Positions 29,170-39,157 of a stretch of DNA of 64,000 nucleotides are shown here, one piece after another; the first letter of the stretch is position 1, and the number at the start of each line of letters is the position of its first letter. The stretch is from Breoghania sp. (GTDB lineage: Bacteria; Pseudomonadota; Alphaproteobacteria; Rhizobiales; Stappiaceae): contig NZ_JASJAV010000001.1 in NCBI RefSeq assembly GCF_030066895.1, positions 459,230-523,229 on the forward strand. The letters are read 5' to 3'. Position numbers and translations under genes: made by a program. The notes under the pieces are model-generated. The model worked only from the letters and a program-made list of their open reading frames with translations, ran no database searches and had not been told where the DNA came from.

Positions 29170-29197
29170 TGGATAAGACAGATACGAAAGGCGCGTC

Positions 29198-30126
29198 ATG
29201 CTAGGTCGTACCGCCAGTTCACTGTCCTGGCTTTCACGCTATGTGGACGCTCCGAGGATATGGCCCATCTGCTTGATGTGAGCTATCGCATCTCACTGCT
29301 TCCCGGCATCAGCAACGGCGGCCACAGGGCGGACTGGAATTCCACCCTGGTCAGCGCCGGATGCGACTGGGGCTTCAAGCAGAAATACGACGAGGTGAAC
29401 GAGCGCGACGTCGTCAACTACATGCTGTTTGACGGGAAAACCCATCGAGCATGCGCTCCTGCCTGCGCACAGCGCGCGACAATGCGCGTTCCGTCCGCAC
29501 CGCTTTGACGCGGGAAATGTGGGAGAGCCTCAACACCACCTGGATCGAGTTTTCTCCGACGTCAAGCCGCATCACATGACGCGCAACAAGCTGCCGACCC
29601 TACTCGACTGGATCAAGGAACGCTCCATGTTGTTCCGCGGCGCAATGCTAGGCACCAGCCTGCGCAACGACACCTTCCATTTCAGCCAGTTCGGCGCCTT
29701 CATCGAACGCGCGGACAACACCTCGCGCATTCTCGATGTGAAATACCACCTGCTCCTGCCGCAAAACGAGATGATCGGCGGCGGCATGGACAATTACCAG
29801 TGGTCGACGATCCTCAGATCCGTCTCCGCCCACCGCAACTCCGGCCGAACCCCTGGCACGTGGCGGAGTTCCTGATCCTGCGCCGCGAGATGCCCCGCTC
29901 GCTGCTTCATTGCTACAACTGGCTGAACGAGAGCACGACTGGGCTGGAGCAGCTTTATGCCGAACACAGCCCCTCGATGGATATCGCACGCGAGACCTAC
30001 GACACCTTGCGCAACGGGGACATGAACTCGATCTTCTCCGACGGGCTGCACGAATTCCTGCAGAATTTCATTACGTGCAACAACAAACTGACGACGGCCC
30101 TCGCAACCAACTATAACTTCGCCTGA
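29198..30126 (+). pseudogene. Alpha-E domain protein (Anbu cluster gene 2), at least four frameshifts
   Basis: Family COG2307 (DUF403), an all-helical protein with conserved Glu residues that always accompanies this ATP-grasp. The start ATGCTAGGTCG gives MLGRTASSLSWLSRYV. One A is lost at GTGGACGC, so ERSEDMAHLLDVSYRISLLP is in the next frame. Shifts also occur at about 29440 (DGKNPSSMRSCLRTARDN), about 29560 (before DVKPHHMTRNKLPTLLDW), and about 29840 (after WSTILRSVSAHR). The last part PWHVAEFLILRREMPRSLLH runs to NYNFA and TGA at 30126. All conserved blocks are present, only in different frames. Confidence 0.85.
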
Positions 30127-30199
30127 ACCGGGCTTCCCGCTCGATGCTTTCCACCTGACACCCAATGAAGCCTGCGACAGGCCCTTGCTGGACGGACCG

Positions 30200-31015
30200 A
30201 TGCGCATCGAAATCAGCCATTCCACCCACTACCGATATGGCGCACCGGTCTCACAATCGGTTCAGCACTTGCGCCTCACCCCGCCCTCCGATACCTGCCA
30301 GAGCATCCTGGACTGGCACATCGAGACCCCGGGCATGGAGAAGGCGCTGGCCTACAACGACGCCTTCGGCAATGTGGTCCACCTGATCTCGCAGGGCCGC
30401 ATTGGCGACACCATGACCATCACCGCATCGGGCACGGTGGAGACGCGCGACAATCACGGCGTGATCGGCCATCTGCCGGAGATGATGCCGCCCCGCGTCT
30501 ACCTGCGCCAGACCGAGCTGACGCATCCAAATGCCGGCATCCGCAAGCTCGCCTCCCTCGTCGACCAACCGGATGACGTCGCCAGCTTCCACAAGCTGAT
30601 GGACAAAATCCGTGATCAGATCACCTATCGCGTCGGCGTCACGGAACCCCATATGGCTGCGGCCGAGGTATTGGACCCGGGCGAAGGCGTCTGTCAGGAC
30701 CATGCTCACATCTTCATCGCGGCGGCACGTCATGCGGGCGTGCCTGCACGCTACGTCTCCGGCTACCTGTTTCTGGAGGACGACGAATCCTCCGAGGCCC
30801 ATCACGCATGGGCGGGGGTTCTGATCGAACAGCTCGGCTGAGTAGGCTTCGACGTCTCCAACGGCATCTCGCCGACGGACCACCACGTACGCCTTTCGGT
30901 GGGCCTCGATTCCCGTTCCGCGGCTCCGATTCGCGGTGTACGCTGGGGCGGTGCACAAGAGGCGCTGGCCGTGGAGATTCGCGTTGATCGTGCCGCGCAA
31001 CAGCAACAGAAATAA
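30200..31015 (+). pseudogene. Transglutaminase-like protease (Anbu cluster gene 3), W214 to TGA
   Basis: Family COG1305, Cys protease or amide-bond-forming fold. From ATG 30200 (MRIEISHSTHYRYGAPV) the frame is open for 271 codons except one TGA at codon 214 (30839-30841), in a position that is Trp in relatives (LGWVGFDVSN here LG*VGFDVSN). The catalytic Cys (GEGVCQDHAHIF) and His (EAHHAWAG) lie before the stop; the catalytic Asp (GFDVSN) lies after it, so the truncated product lacks a complete triad. There is no frameshift. 73 bp after alpha-E and 57 bp before the Anbu gene. Confidence 0.9.
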
Positions 31016-31072
31016 CAACCACTTGCCGCGCAGAGCGGGAACTGATCTTCGCGGGCGTTCTGAGGAACGGAA

Positions 31073-31803
31073 ATGACCTATTGCGTCGCGTTGCGGCTCG
31101 AGCGCGGTCTGGTATTCGCCGCCGACACCCGCACCAATGCGGGACTCGACAACATCGCCACGTTCCGCAAGCTTCACATCTTCGAAAAAAGGGCGACCGC
31201 GTCATCACCATGTGCGCAGCGGGCAACCTTGCGGTGACGCAATCCGTGGTGTCGCTGCTGCACGAGCACGCCCACGACGAAACGATCTCCCAGCCCACCA
31301 TCATGACCGCCTCGACCATTTTTCAGGTCGCACGCGTGGTCGGCCAGGCAGTGCGCGACGTCCGTACCATCGACGGGGAGGCGCTGGCCGCCAACAGCGA
31401 GAATTTCGGCGTTTCCTTCCTGCTCGGCGGTCAGATCGGCAAGGAGGCCCTTCGCCTCTTCCAGATCTATGCGGCAGGAAACTTCATCGAGGCGACCGAC
31501 GACACGCCCTTCTTCCAGATCGGCGAACACAAATACGGCAGGCCGATCCTGGACCGTGTCACCCGTTCCGACATGACGCTCGGCGATGCGGCAAAGCTTG
31601 TGCTGATCTCATCCGATTCAACACTGCGCTCCAACCTCTCCGTCGGCATGCCGATCGATCTCCTACTCTATAACCGCGATACGCTGGAGGTGAACCGCCA
31701 GACCCGCATCGAGCAGGACGACCCGTATTTCAGACAGTTGTCAAACAGCTGGTCGGACGCCTTGCGCGACGCCTTCTCCCACTTGCCGCGATTCGACGTG
31801 TGA
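31073..31803 (+). pseudogene. Anbu proteasome-like peptidase (Anbu cluster gene 4), one-base deletion
   Basis: COG3484, the bacterial proteasome-homologue Anbu, an Ntn-hydrolase with the nucleophile Thr directly after Met (MTYCVALRLERGLVFAADTR). One A is missing from the A run near 31188 (expected FEKKGDRVITMCAAGN). The remainder, GVSFLLGGQIGKEALRLFQI to FSHLPRFDV, is open in the following frame to TGA at 31801-31803. A ribosome site (GAGGAACGGAA) precedes the start. Restored length is about 243 residues, normal for Anbu. Last gene of the cluster. Confidence 0.9.
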
Positions 31804-31870
31804 GGAACAAGGAAACGTGCGCGCCCTTCGGAGAGGGAACGCGCAAATTCTTTCGAACCAATATCGGACT

Positions 31871-32639
31871 TCAGAGAAAATCCATGACGCCGCCTTCAAC
31901 ACGGAGGCTTGCGCCCGTGGTGGCGGAGGCCTGTTCGGAACAGGCGTAGACGATCATGTTGGCGACCTCTTCCACCGTTGCCGCGCGCTGAATGATCGAG
32001 CTCGGACGGTGCGCCATGATGAAGCTCTTGGCTGCCTCTTCCAAGCTCTTGCCCGTCTTCTTCATTTCCTCCTCCATGATGGCCGCGAAACCATCTCTCA
32101 GCGTCGGTCCCTGCAGCACGGAGTTGACCGTCACGCCCGTGCCCACCAGTCGCTTGGCAAGACCGCGCGCGAATGCGACGTCGGAGGCTTTGGACACGCC
32201 GTAATGAATCATGTCGGAGGGAATGTTGAAGGACGATTCCGAACCCAGCATGATGATCCGGCCCCAGCCCTTCTTCACCATCGCAGGCACCAGCGCCCGG
32301 CAAAGCCGCACCGGGCCCATCACGTTGACCTGCCAGTGCTGTTCCCAGACCTCGTCATCACCCTCGAAAAAGTCCGAAGTCTCGAAGATCCCGGCATTGT
32401 TGACGAGGATCGACGTGCTCGATGGACTTCACCAACCGCTCGCAGCCTCCGACGGAGGAAAGATCCCCCGAGATACCGCGCGCGCCGATCTTTCCGGCGG
32501 CAGCGGAGGTGCTCTCCTCGCTGCGGCCGTTCACGATCACGTCGGCCCCGGACTCTGCGAGCGCCTTTGCCGTGGCAAAGCCGATCCCCTTGGTCGCCCC
32601 CGTCACCAAGGCGACCTTTCCTGTGAAGTCGAGCTTCAT
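31871..32639 (-). pseudogene. Short-chain dehydrogenase/reductase, frameshift
   Basis: A Rossmann-fold NAD(P) oxidoreductase. From ATG 32639 it reads [20 protein letters not shown] (nucleotide-binding TGxxxGIG) up to SIEHVD, where the frame is lost near 32418. The conserved [14 protein letters not shown] and the second half (MGPVRLCRALVPAMVKKGWG, catalytic Ser in IIMLGSESSF, YxxxK as HYGVSKAS, and VEGGVMDFL at the end) lie in the next frame. Missing two bases (or one extra) at GTCGATCCTCGTC explains it. Substrate unknown. No neighbour suggests a pathway. Confidence 0.85.
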
Positions 32640-32891
32640 TCTTTTGTCCTTTCGGAATTCGTCGGAGAAACTGATCCTCGCCCGAACGGCGCGGATGCCG
32701 CTCAGAGCGGCAAACGGACGGCACAACTCGTCGTTGCATACAGTCTTGTATGTGGGGTATCAGGCCTCGGCGACAACATCCGAAATGGAATAAATTTGAT
32801 TACAAGATCATATAGATAGAGAAAAGTGCCGATCCTCTCGCAAGGACGCTGCGAAATCGCATCGTTCACGAAAAACGGCGAGAACGCCGTA

Positions 32892-33689
32892 TCAGCGAGG
32901 ATCCTGCCGCCCGACCATCGCCTTCAGAATCAACACCGCAGCATCGAACTCCGCCCGCTTGCATTCCCGATGCTGCATGGCTTCCGCGTCCTGCCCCCAC
33001 AGTTCCGCGTTCCAATCCTCATCGACGTGCGCAGCCGCCCAGGTTCGGTCGGCATCAATCTCACCGGCGGCAAGCGCCAGCGCCAGAAGGACGGATCCCG
33101 TTAGCGTCGTCACCGTATGAAGCGCGGCCAGTTCCAGTGCTCCGAACCGGCCGACGGCCTCGCGCACCGTGGCGAGTGCATCCTCGGGCTGATCGACCGG
33201 CATGATGCCTTCCACCAGCATGAGGCGTGCGCCGAGTCCGCTTTCCGCCCAGGCCAGCACCGGGCCCCAAGTATCGGTCTGACGGGCCACAAGCCGGTCC
33301 GGGCCTTCGGCGCGATAACACAGCAGGTCGGACCCGGCATAAGCGGCCACCGCCTCGACGACTTCCCCGTGCCGGGCAGGCACCGCTTCGATCCCCGAAT
33401 TGACGATACGCGTCAGATGCATGGTATCGGGATCGATGACCTCGACCTGCGCCCGCCATTCCTCGGCCACCGCCTTCGCCAGACCGGCCAGAGGCAGCGC
33501 GAGGGTCAGTTTCCCAGGCGTCTTGACTGGTCGAGCGTCGAGAAGGACCACATGTCCCTGGTCACGCTCTTCGACTGTCACGTCCTTGTAGAAGCGCTTG
33601 GGCAGCGCCGGGTGCATCAGCTCCTGCGCCTTGTGTATCGGATCGCTGCCGGCCTGCGCTTCGTGCTCTTCGAAAGTCTCACGGCTCAT
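32892..33689 (-). CDS. ATP12-family F1-ATPase assembly chaperone
   Basis: A chaperone that binds free F1 alpha subunit before F1 assembly; found in mitochondria and alphaproteobacteria. 265 residues from ATG 33689. Family motifs: RFYKDVTVEE, VVLLDARPVKTPGKLTLALP, EEWRAQ, DLLCYRAEGPDRLVARQ and SGLGARLMLVEG. The start overlaps the HAD gene stop by four bases (ATGA), so the two are coupled. Intact. The rluC / HAD / ATP12 order is a recurrent alphaproteobacterial neighbourhood. Confidence 0.92.
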   Translation of the reverse strand: MSRETFEEHEAQAGSDPIHKAQELMHPALPKRFYKDVTVEERDQGHVVLLDARPVKTPGKLTLALPLAGLAKAVAEEWRAQVEVIDPDTMHLTRIVNSGIEAVPARHGEVVEAVAAYAGSDLLCYRAEGPDRLVARQTDTWGPVLAWAESGLGARLMLVEGIMPVDQPEDALATVREAVGRFGALELAALHTVTTLTGSVLLALALAAGEIDADRTWAAAHVDEDWNAELWGQDAEAMQHRECKRAEFDAAVLILKAMVGRQDPR

Positions 33690-34375
33690 GCGATGCCCTC
33701 GATCTGCCAACCGAACTTGCGGCCGAGTTCCGGCACCAGATCGGCGAAATCATCAAGAATAGTGGCCGCCCCGGCCTGCGTCAGAAGCGGGCGGTCGTGA
33801 TAGCCCCAGGAAACGCCCATCCCGGTCACTCCGGCATTGCGTGCCATCGCCACGTCATAGCTGGTATCGCCATAGCTGGTATCGCCGATCATGACGGTAT
33901 TTTCCGGTGAGGCCCCGGTCTCCTCTTCCATGGCTTGCAGGATCATGCCCGGATGCGGCTTGGAGGGCGCGCGGTCGGCCGTCTGGATGGTCACGAGACG
34001 ATCGTGCACCTCGACCATACGAACCACCCCGCGCAACGCCTTGCCAGTGGCAACGCCCAGAAGCACGTCATCGCGCGCATGAAGCGCATCGATCGCCGCA
34101 CGAGCACCGGGATAAAGCGGATCCAGCCCGCCGCCCACCTTGCGCTCGGCGATCTTCGAGGCCCGGTAGACCTCCGCCATCTGAGGCACGAGATGCCGGT
34201 GCTCGTCTTCGACAAGCCGATCGATTGCCACTTCCAGCGAGAGCCCCACGATCCCCAGTGAGGCCGCGCGCGGCGGCACCAGCCCGACCGCGGAAAAGGC
34301 GGCGTCCATCCCGGAAACGATGGTGTCCTGGCTGTCGACGAGCGTGCCGTCGCAATCGAATATGATGAGATACAT
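33686..34375 (-). CDS. HAD-superfamily phosphatase with a 5-residue internal duplication
   Basis: 229 residues. Motif I FDCDGTLVDSQDT (nucleophile D8 and acid D10), motif II in GVATGKALRG, motif III Lys in PSKPHPGMI. Motif IV reads MIGDTSYGDTSYDVAMARN: GDTSY occurs twice because of a 15-bp tandem duplication (33856-33885). Relatives have one copy (GDTSYDVAMA). The extra five residues sit at the end of the strand carrying the metal-binding Asp, so activity may be reduced, but the second copy keeps a complete motif. Substrate unknown (phosphoglycolate-phosphatase-like subgroup). Coupled to ATP12 downstream. Confidence 0.88.
   Translation of the reverse strand: MYLIIFDCDGTLVDSQDTIVSGMDAAFSAVGLVPPRAASLGIVGLSLEVAIDRLVEDEHRHLVPQMAEVYRASKIAERKVGGGLDPLYPGARAAIDALHARDDVLLGVATGKALRGVVRMVEVHDRLVTIQTADRAPSKPHPGMILQAMEEETGASPENTVMIGDTSYGDTSYDVAMARNAGVTGMGVSWGYHDRPLLTQAGAATILDDFADLVPELGRKFGWQIEGIA
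33856..33885. repeat. 15-bp perfect tandem duplication in HAD motif IV
   Basis: CATAGCTGGTATCGC occurs at 33856-33870 and again at 33871-33885. It adds five codons in frame (GDTSY). Confidence 0.97.
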
Positions 34376-34534
34376 GTGCGTGCCGAAGCTGTTCCTTGAG
34401 GCCCCGATGTGGCGGCTTTTCCGTCCCCGGTCAAGGGCGGGAGCCGTGTTCGCCCTGCCGCCTCACCGCTGGACACATCCCGCAGGGACGCCTATTGGTC
34501 GGCCGCAGACAGATCTCCAGCCAGGCGGGGAATC

Positions 34535-34696
34535 GTGACCAAGGCCATCGTTCTGTTCTTCGCGCTCATTGCGCTCATCCAGATCATCCGCCCGCTCGGG
34601 TGGCCGGGTCTGAAACGTCGCAAGGATGCCTGGAAGCTCGTGGCCGCCGGTTTCGCCCTGTCGGTCGTGGTAGTCGGCTGGTCGCTGACGCGCTGA
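34535..34696 (+). CDS. Small two-helix membrane protein, 53 residues
   Basis: From GTG 34535 (MTKAIVLFFALIALIQIIRP) to TGA 34694-34696. Two hydrophobic helices (AIVLFFALIALIQII and LVAAGFALSVVVVGWSL) flank a basic loop (GWPGLKRRKDAWK), so it is an inner-membrane hairpin protein with the loop in the cytoplasm. GCGGGGA upstream is a weak ribosome site. It lies between the divergent-facing HAD and rluC genes. I do not recognise a function. The frame opens further upstream, but without a hydrophobic or conserved pattern. Confidence 0.6.
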   Translation: MTKAIVLFFALIALIQIIRPLGWPGLKRRKDAWKLVAAGFALSVVVVGWSLTR

Positions 34697-34729
34697 AAAC
34701 GACGGTGCCTCGACCAGAGATCCGGGATC

Positions 34730-35722
34730 TCACACCTCTTCTTCATCCTCTTCCGGATCATAATCGGACGTATCGAAGCCAAGCAGGTTCCACGACTGCT
34801 GCATATGCGGCGGCAGCGGAGCGGTGACGTCGAGCTTTCCGCCCCGCGTGGGATGCGGAATGATGATCCGACGGGCCAGCAGATGCAGCTTGTTCTGCAT
34901 GCCACCCGGCATTTCCCAGTTCTCAATATCAAAATATTTCGGATCGCCGATGATCGGATGGCCGATATGGGCGGTGTGCGCGCGAAGCTGATGGGTGCGC
35001 CCGGTAACAGGTTTCAGGCTCAGCCAGGAGAGATTCGGCCCCGCATTGTCGACCACCGAATAGAAGGTCATCGCGTGCTGGGCGTCCTCGTCCCCGTGAT
35101 GCACGATCGCCATCTTCTCGCCGTGCTCCTCGCAGGCGAGATAGGTCGAGATCTTGCCCTGACGCTGCTTCGGCACGCCCTTGACGAGCGCCCAGTAGAC
35201 CTTGCGGGCCGAGCGCGCACGAAACGCCTTGGTGAGCGCCTTAGCGGACTTGCGCGACCGCGCCACCACGAGGCACCCCGCCGTATCCTTGTCGAGCCGG
35301 TGAACGAGACGCGGCTTGTCGCCCGACTTCGTTGCAAAGGCACTCAGCATGCCATCGATATGGCGCTTGGTGCCGGACCCGCCCTGCACCGCCAGACCGG
35401 CGGACTTGTTCAGCACCATCAGGTCCTTGTCCTCATAGAGGATCATCGCCTCGATGGCCGCGCGATCGTTGTCTGAGATCTTTTTCGGCGCCTGTTTTTC
35501 CACCTTCCGGGGATCGACGCCGAGCGGCGGGATGCGGATCTTCTGGCCGGCCGCCACCCGCGTATCGGTCTTGGCGCGGCCGCCGTCGACGCGCACCTGA
35601 CCGGTGCGGACGATCTTCTGCAGTTGCCCGAAGCCGAGACCGGGGAAATTGCTCTTGAACCACCGGTCGAGACGCATTCCGGCTTCATCTGAGGTAACGG
35701 TGCGGGTTTCGATGCCGCTCAT
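34730..35722 (-). CDS. rluC: RluC/RluD-family 23S rRNA pseudouridine synthase
   Basis: Isomerises specific uridines of 23S rRNA. 330 residues: N-terminal S4 RNA-binding domain (GMRLDRWFKSNFPGLGFGQL, VRTGQVRVDGGRAK), a linker, and the catalytic domain with HRLDKDTAGCLVVARS (catalytic Asp in the HRLD motif), LKPVTGRTHQLRAHTAHIGH and GDPKYF. The acidic tail DYDPEEDEEEV is typical of the alphaproteobacterial members. Intact. RluC versus RluD cannot be decided from sequence alone; RluC is the likelier because of the S4 and loop pattern. Confidence 0.9.
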   Translation of the reverse strand: MSGIETRTVTSDEAGMRLDRWFKSNFPGLGFGQLQKIVRTGQVRVDGGRAKTDTRVAAGQKIRIPPLGVDPRKVEKQAPKKISDNDRAAIEAMILYEDKDLMVLNKSAGLAVQGGSGTKRHIDGMLSAFATKSGDKPRLVHRLDKDTAGCLVVARSRKSAKALTKAFRARSARKVYWALVKGVPKQRQGKISTYLACEEHGEKMAIVHHGDEDAQHAMTFYSVVDNAGPNLSWLSLKPVTGRTHQLRAHTAHIGHPIIGDPKYFDIENWEMPGGMQNKLHLLARRIIIPHPTRGGKLDVTAPLPPHMQQSWNLLGFDTSDYDPEEDEEEV

Positions 35723-35812
35723 ATCGAGGTGCTTTCGCTGGCGTTGGTATTTGCGCGCCTTATAGCCTCAGCGCGACAGGAACGCCATTCCCGCGCCGGG
35801 AGAATTCGTTCC

Positions 35813-36306
35813 TCAAGCGGGTTTGAAGACCAGAACCACACCGTTGATGCAATGCCGCTTGCCGGTCGGCGGCGGATCGTCATCAAAAACATGGCCCAGA
35901 TGCCCGCCGCACCGACTGCAATGCTCTTCGGTGCACGCGAAGAAGAGCCTGTAATCCTTCCGGTAGGCAACAGCATCGGGCAAGGCCCGTTTAAAACTCG
36001 ATCAGCCTGTCCCGCTGTCGAACTTGTCCTTCGATGAGAACACCGCCAGGTCGCAGCCTGCGCAATGGAAGGTTCCCTCACGCTTTTCATCATTCAGCGG
36101 ACTGGTGAAGGCCGGTTCCGTCGCTTCCTCGCGCAGGACGGCATACTGCTTGTCCGTTAGAAGCTTGCGCCATTTTTCTTCCGAATGAGATACCTCGAAC
36201 GATCCATCCGTTTCCGCCTTGACCGAATAATAGGCGCCACCGTCCAGAGCACCGCGACGGCTCCGCCGAGAAGCATCTTCCGTCTGCTGATCGTTCTGCC
36301 CACCAT
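35813..36306 (-). pseudogene. msrB: Peptide methionine-R-sulfoxide reductase MsrB with twin-arginine leader, frameshift and TGA
   Basis: ATG 36306 follows GGAGGAA by five bases. The leader SRRKMLLGGAVAVL looks like a Tat signal, so the enzyme would act in the periplasm. A one-base insertion then shifts frame before GAYYSVKAETDGSFEVSHSE. The rest matches MsrB: WRKLLTDKQYAVLREEATEP, zinc ligands CAGC and CSRC, and the catalytic Cys in RHCINGVV. At 36002-36004 there is TGA where the family has Trp (SGTGWPSF here SGTG*SSF). The following Pro is Ser, so GGCC became GATC: two adjacent transitions. The stop is at 35813-35815. Confidence 0.87.
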
Positions 36307-36645
36307 GATGTTCCTCCAGGTTTTCAAAAGCGCCGCCCGTATCGGTCGCCCGGACAGGTACGGCACCTCGCCTCCCATGTGGAAGTGCATGTCCTCGTTG
36401 CCACCACCTTTACGCCAAGACGCAGTATCGCGGCGATCAGATCTCCTTGAAGAGATTGTGAGCCGACACATCCTCAATCAGGACCCAGTCTCCTCCAAAT
36501 CCGGGGATGCCGTAGCGGTTCTCCCCATCACTGACGATGACAAGCGACAATACATCCGCGCAAAAAGGCGTGAATTCACGATAGGCTTACGTTTGTTGAG
36601 CGATAGTCCGGGCAACACGACGTTCGGGGACTGCAGGAAGTTTCC
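36307..36645. other. Intergenic, no gene recognised
   Basis: About 340 bp between divergent msrB and the patatin-like gene. No conserved frame was found. It should hold promoters for both sides. Confidence 0.5.
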
Positions 36646-39072
36646 ATGAAGGAACTGGAGCTGCGTCTGGCCTTGGTTTTCTACGGTGGCGTTTCCCTCG
36701 CCATCTACATGCACGGCGTTTCACGCGACGTGCTGGCCCTTGTGCGCGCCTCCGCCACCCGACATCGCGACAACGGCACAGATCCGGCCCCCGACGACAC
36801 AACGTCTCCCCTGGAAGCCGCTTGGGCGAAGCTTTTCGACGCTCTTTCAAACCGCGTCGAACTGTGTGTCGTGGTCGATGCCATATCCGGGGCCTCGGCA
36901 AGCGGCGTGAACGGCATCATGCTCGCCCGCGCGCGCCCACGACCTGCCGCTCACCGATCATCGCGTCCTGTGGCTCGAAAATGCCGATGTTACCCGCCTC
37001 GCCAAGCCCCAGGACGGGCTCATCCGGTATCTCAAGCGCTCTGTCACCCCCGTCATCGACAGGCGAGTCACCACCACACTGAAAAGTCAGATCGACGATC
37101 CCGAGACACGGGAGAAACTGCGCGCCTTCGTCCAGTTGCGCTGGTTCACCCCGACCTTTTCCGACAAACGCTTCGCGGGCTGGATGCTCGATGCCTGCGC
37201 GCACATGGATGCCCATTGGAAGCCGGGTGCCAGCCTTCTTCCGCGCGGCCAGCGGCTCGACCTGTTCGTGACGTTGACCGATTTTCACGGAGAACGCCGC
37301 AAGATCCTGGTGGAGGGCTCCACCGAGCTGGAAGAGACCAACCACCGCCGGATCCTGCACTTCCGCGCCGACCATCGCGCCAAGGGCATCGTCAGCGACA
37401 TGGGAGCGAGAACGTGGCCGACATTATTTTCATTTTCGCCGCGCGTGCCACCGCCTCCTTTCCCGGCGCCTTTCCGCCTGCGACCGTCGCCGAGATGGAC
37501 GAATTGCTGGCCGAGCGCGGAGATCCCTGGCCGGATCGAGACAGGTCCCTGCGCCACACGCTCGGCATCGATCCGGACGATCCCATCCCCAGCGTCTTCG
37601 TTGACGGCTCGGTCGTCATGAACAAGCCGTTTGCGCCGGCGATCGGCGAGCGCCCGGCCATGCGCGAAGTGGTGCGCCGCCTGATCTATATCGATGCGAT
37701 ACCGGAGACGGAGCGCCGCCCGGTCGACAGGGAAACGGTGCCGGGCTTCTTCCGCATCATCCTCGCCTCGCTCGCCCATATCCCGCGCAGCGAACCGGTC
37801 GGGGACGAACTGGCGGGCATCGAGGAAGCGAACCGCAAGGCCCGCCATCTAAGCGACCTGATCACCGCGACCGACCCTTTTGTGACCAGCGAAGTCGCGA
37901 CGATCCTGAGCCGCGGCGGCAACGATGCCCCGGCCACGCAACACATATGCGCCTGTCGTCGGGAAGCGAACGCCAAGGCCCACCATCAGGCGGGCTTCAT
38001 GCACCTGCCCTATCTGAAACTGAAGCTCGCAGCCCTGTCCGACCATCTGGCGGAGCTTATTGCGCGACTTGCGGACACCGACGACACGCTCTCCCTGACC
38101 CGGTCGTTGGAGCGACGGATCACCGCCTACCTGAACCGTCTGGAAGAAAAGGCGCGCCGCCTTGATGCGGGCCAGGAAGAGGCGATGGGAGCCGTACCGG
38201 AGCCCATCGTGAACCTGCTGCGCGATCTGGACGTCGACTACCGGATCCGGCGTCTGCGCTTCGTCATCCGCCGCCTGAACGGACTCTACCATCGCCCTGA
38301 AATTCGTACCTTCGAGAAATCCTCTCAACGCATGGATGAACTGAAGGCAACGCTCTACGAACAGATCGAGCATCTCGCGCTCTACTGGCAGCCGAACCAC
38401 CACGACGAGGATCTGCGCCAGATCGCGCGCGATCTGTGTGCGGACGACGACAACGACGACAAGCAGCTCAAGATCTTCTTCGGCGCCTTTGCGCGCACCA
38501 CCGCCCTGCCCACACTCGACGATCTGCATGACGACATCTTTTCCGTGGTCAGCTTCGCCTTCATCGCCGCCCCGCTGCGCCGCCGCCTCAGCGAGGCCTA
38601 TATCGGCTTCGCGTTCTACGATCTGGTGACCTTCCCCGTGATGCATCGCAGGGAATTCACCGAGGTGAACGAGATCCTCGTGGAGCGGATATCCGCGGCG
38701 GATCCCGGCGCGCTCAACGACGAGCCGGGCAAGCTGAAGGGCGTCGCCCTGTCGCTTTTCGGAGCCTTCTTCAACCGGGCCTGGCGCGAGCACGACCATC
38801 TGTGGGGACGGCTCAATGCCGCCGACCGGCTGTTTTCCACGGTCCTGACCGCGATCGGCGAACACGCCCCGCAAGGGCTTCAGACCGAAGCCCTGCGCAG
38901 AAACCTCTTTGAGGCCATTCTGGAAGAAGAAGAGGCCAACCTGACCGCAGATCCCACGCTCATCGCCCACATTCGCGAACATATTGCCGTGATGAGCGAG
39001 AAAAACCGCACCGCTCTGCCGAATTACCAGGAGGATCGACCGGCTGCCGGTTTGCATTGCAGCGGCTCGTGA
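36646..39072 (+). pseudogene. Patatin-like protein (DUF3376 type), two compensating frameshifts
   Basis: A very long protein with an N-terminal patatin lipase domain (LRLALVFYGGVSLAIYMHGV; nucleophile region DAISGASASGVNGIML) and a large helical C-terminal part. The reading frame is open throughout (808 codons), but residues about 95-255 are nonsense (Arg/Pro-rich). The real protein for that stretch lies in another frame between about 36927 and 37410 (RVLWLENADVTRLAKPQDGL, MLDACAHMDAHWKPGASLLP, DLFVTLTDFHGERRKILVEG). Two indels of opposite effect bracket it. The catalytic Asp (VFVDGSVVMNKPF) is back in the first frame. The product would have a ruined catalytic domain. Substrate unknown; lipid acyl hydrolase by family. 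Confidence 0.83.
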
Positions 39073-39157
39073 ACTACGTTCGCGCTTTCTGACCCTAGCG
39101 ATCCCCGGTCCCGACGGAACGTCGCACGATGGGTGTCAGTATTTCGGGATAATCGAG

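Noticed and set aside
36646..39072. Patatin-like gene as an intact 808-residue protein
   Set aside because: The frame is open, but residues about 95-255 are unrelated Arg/Pro-rich sequence and the conserved protein for that stretch lies in another frame; two compensating indels explain it.
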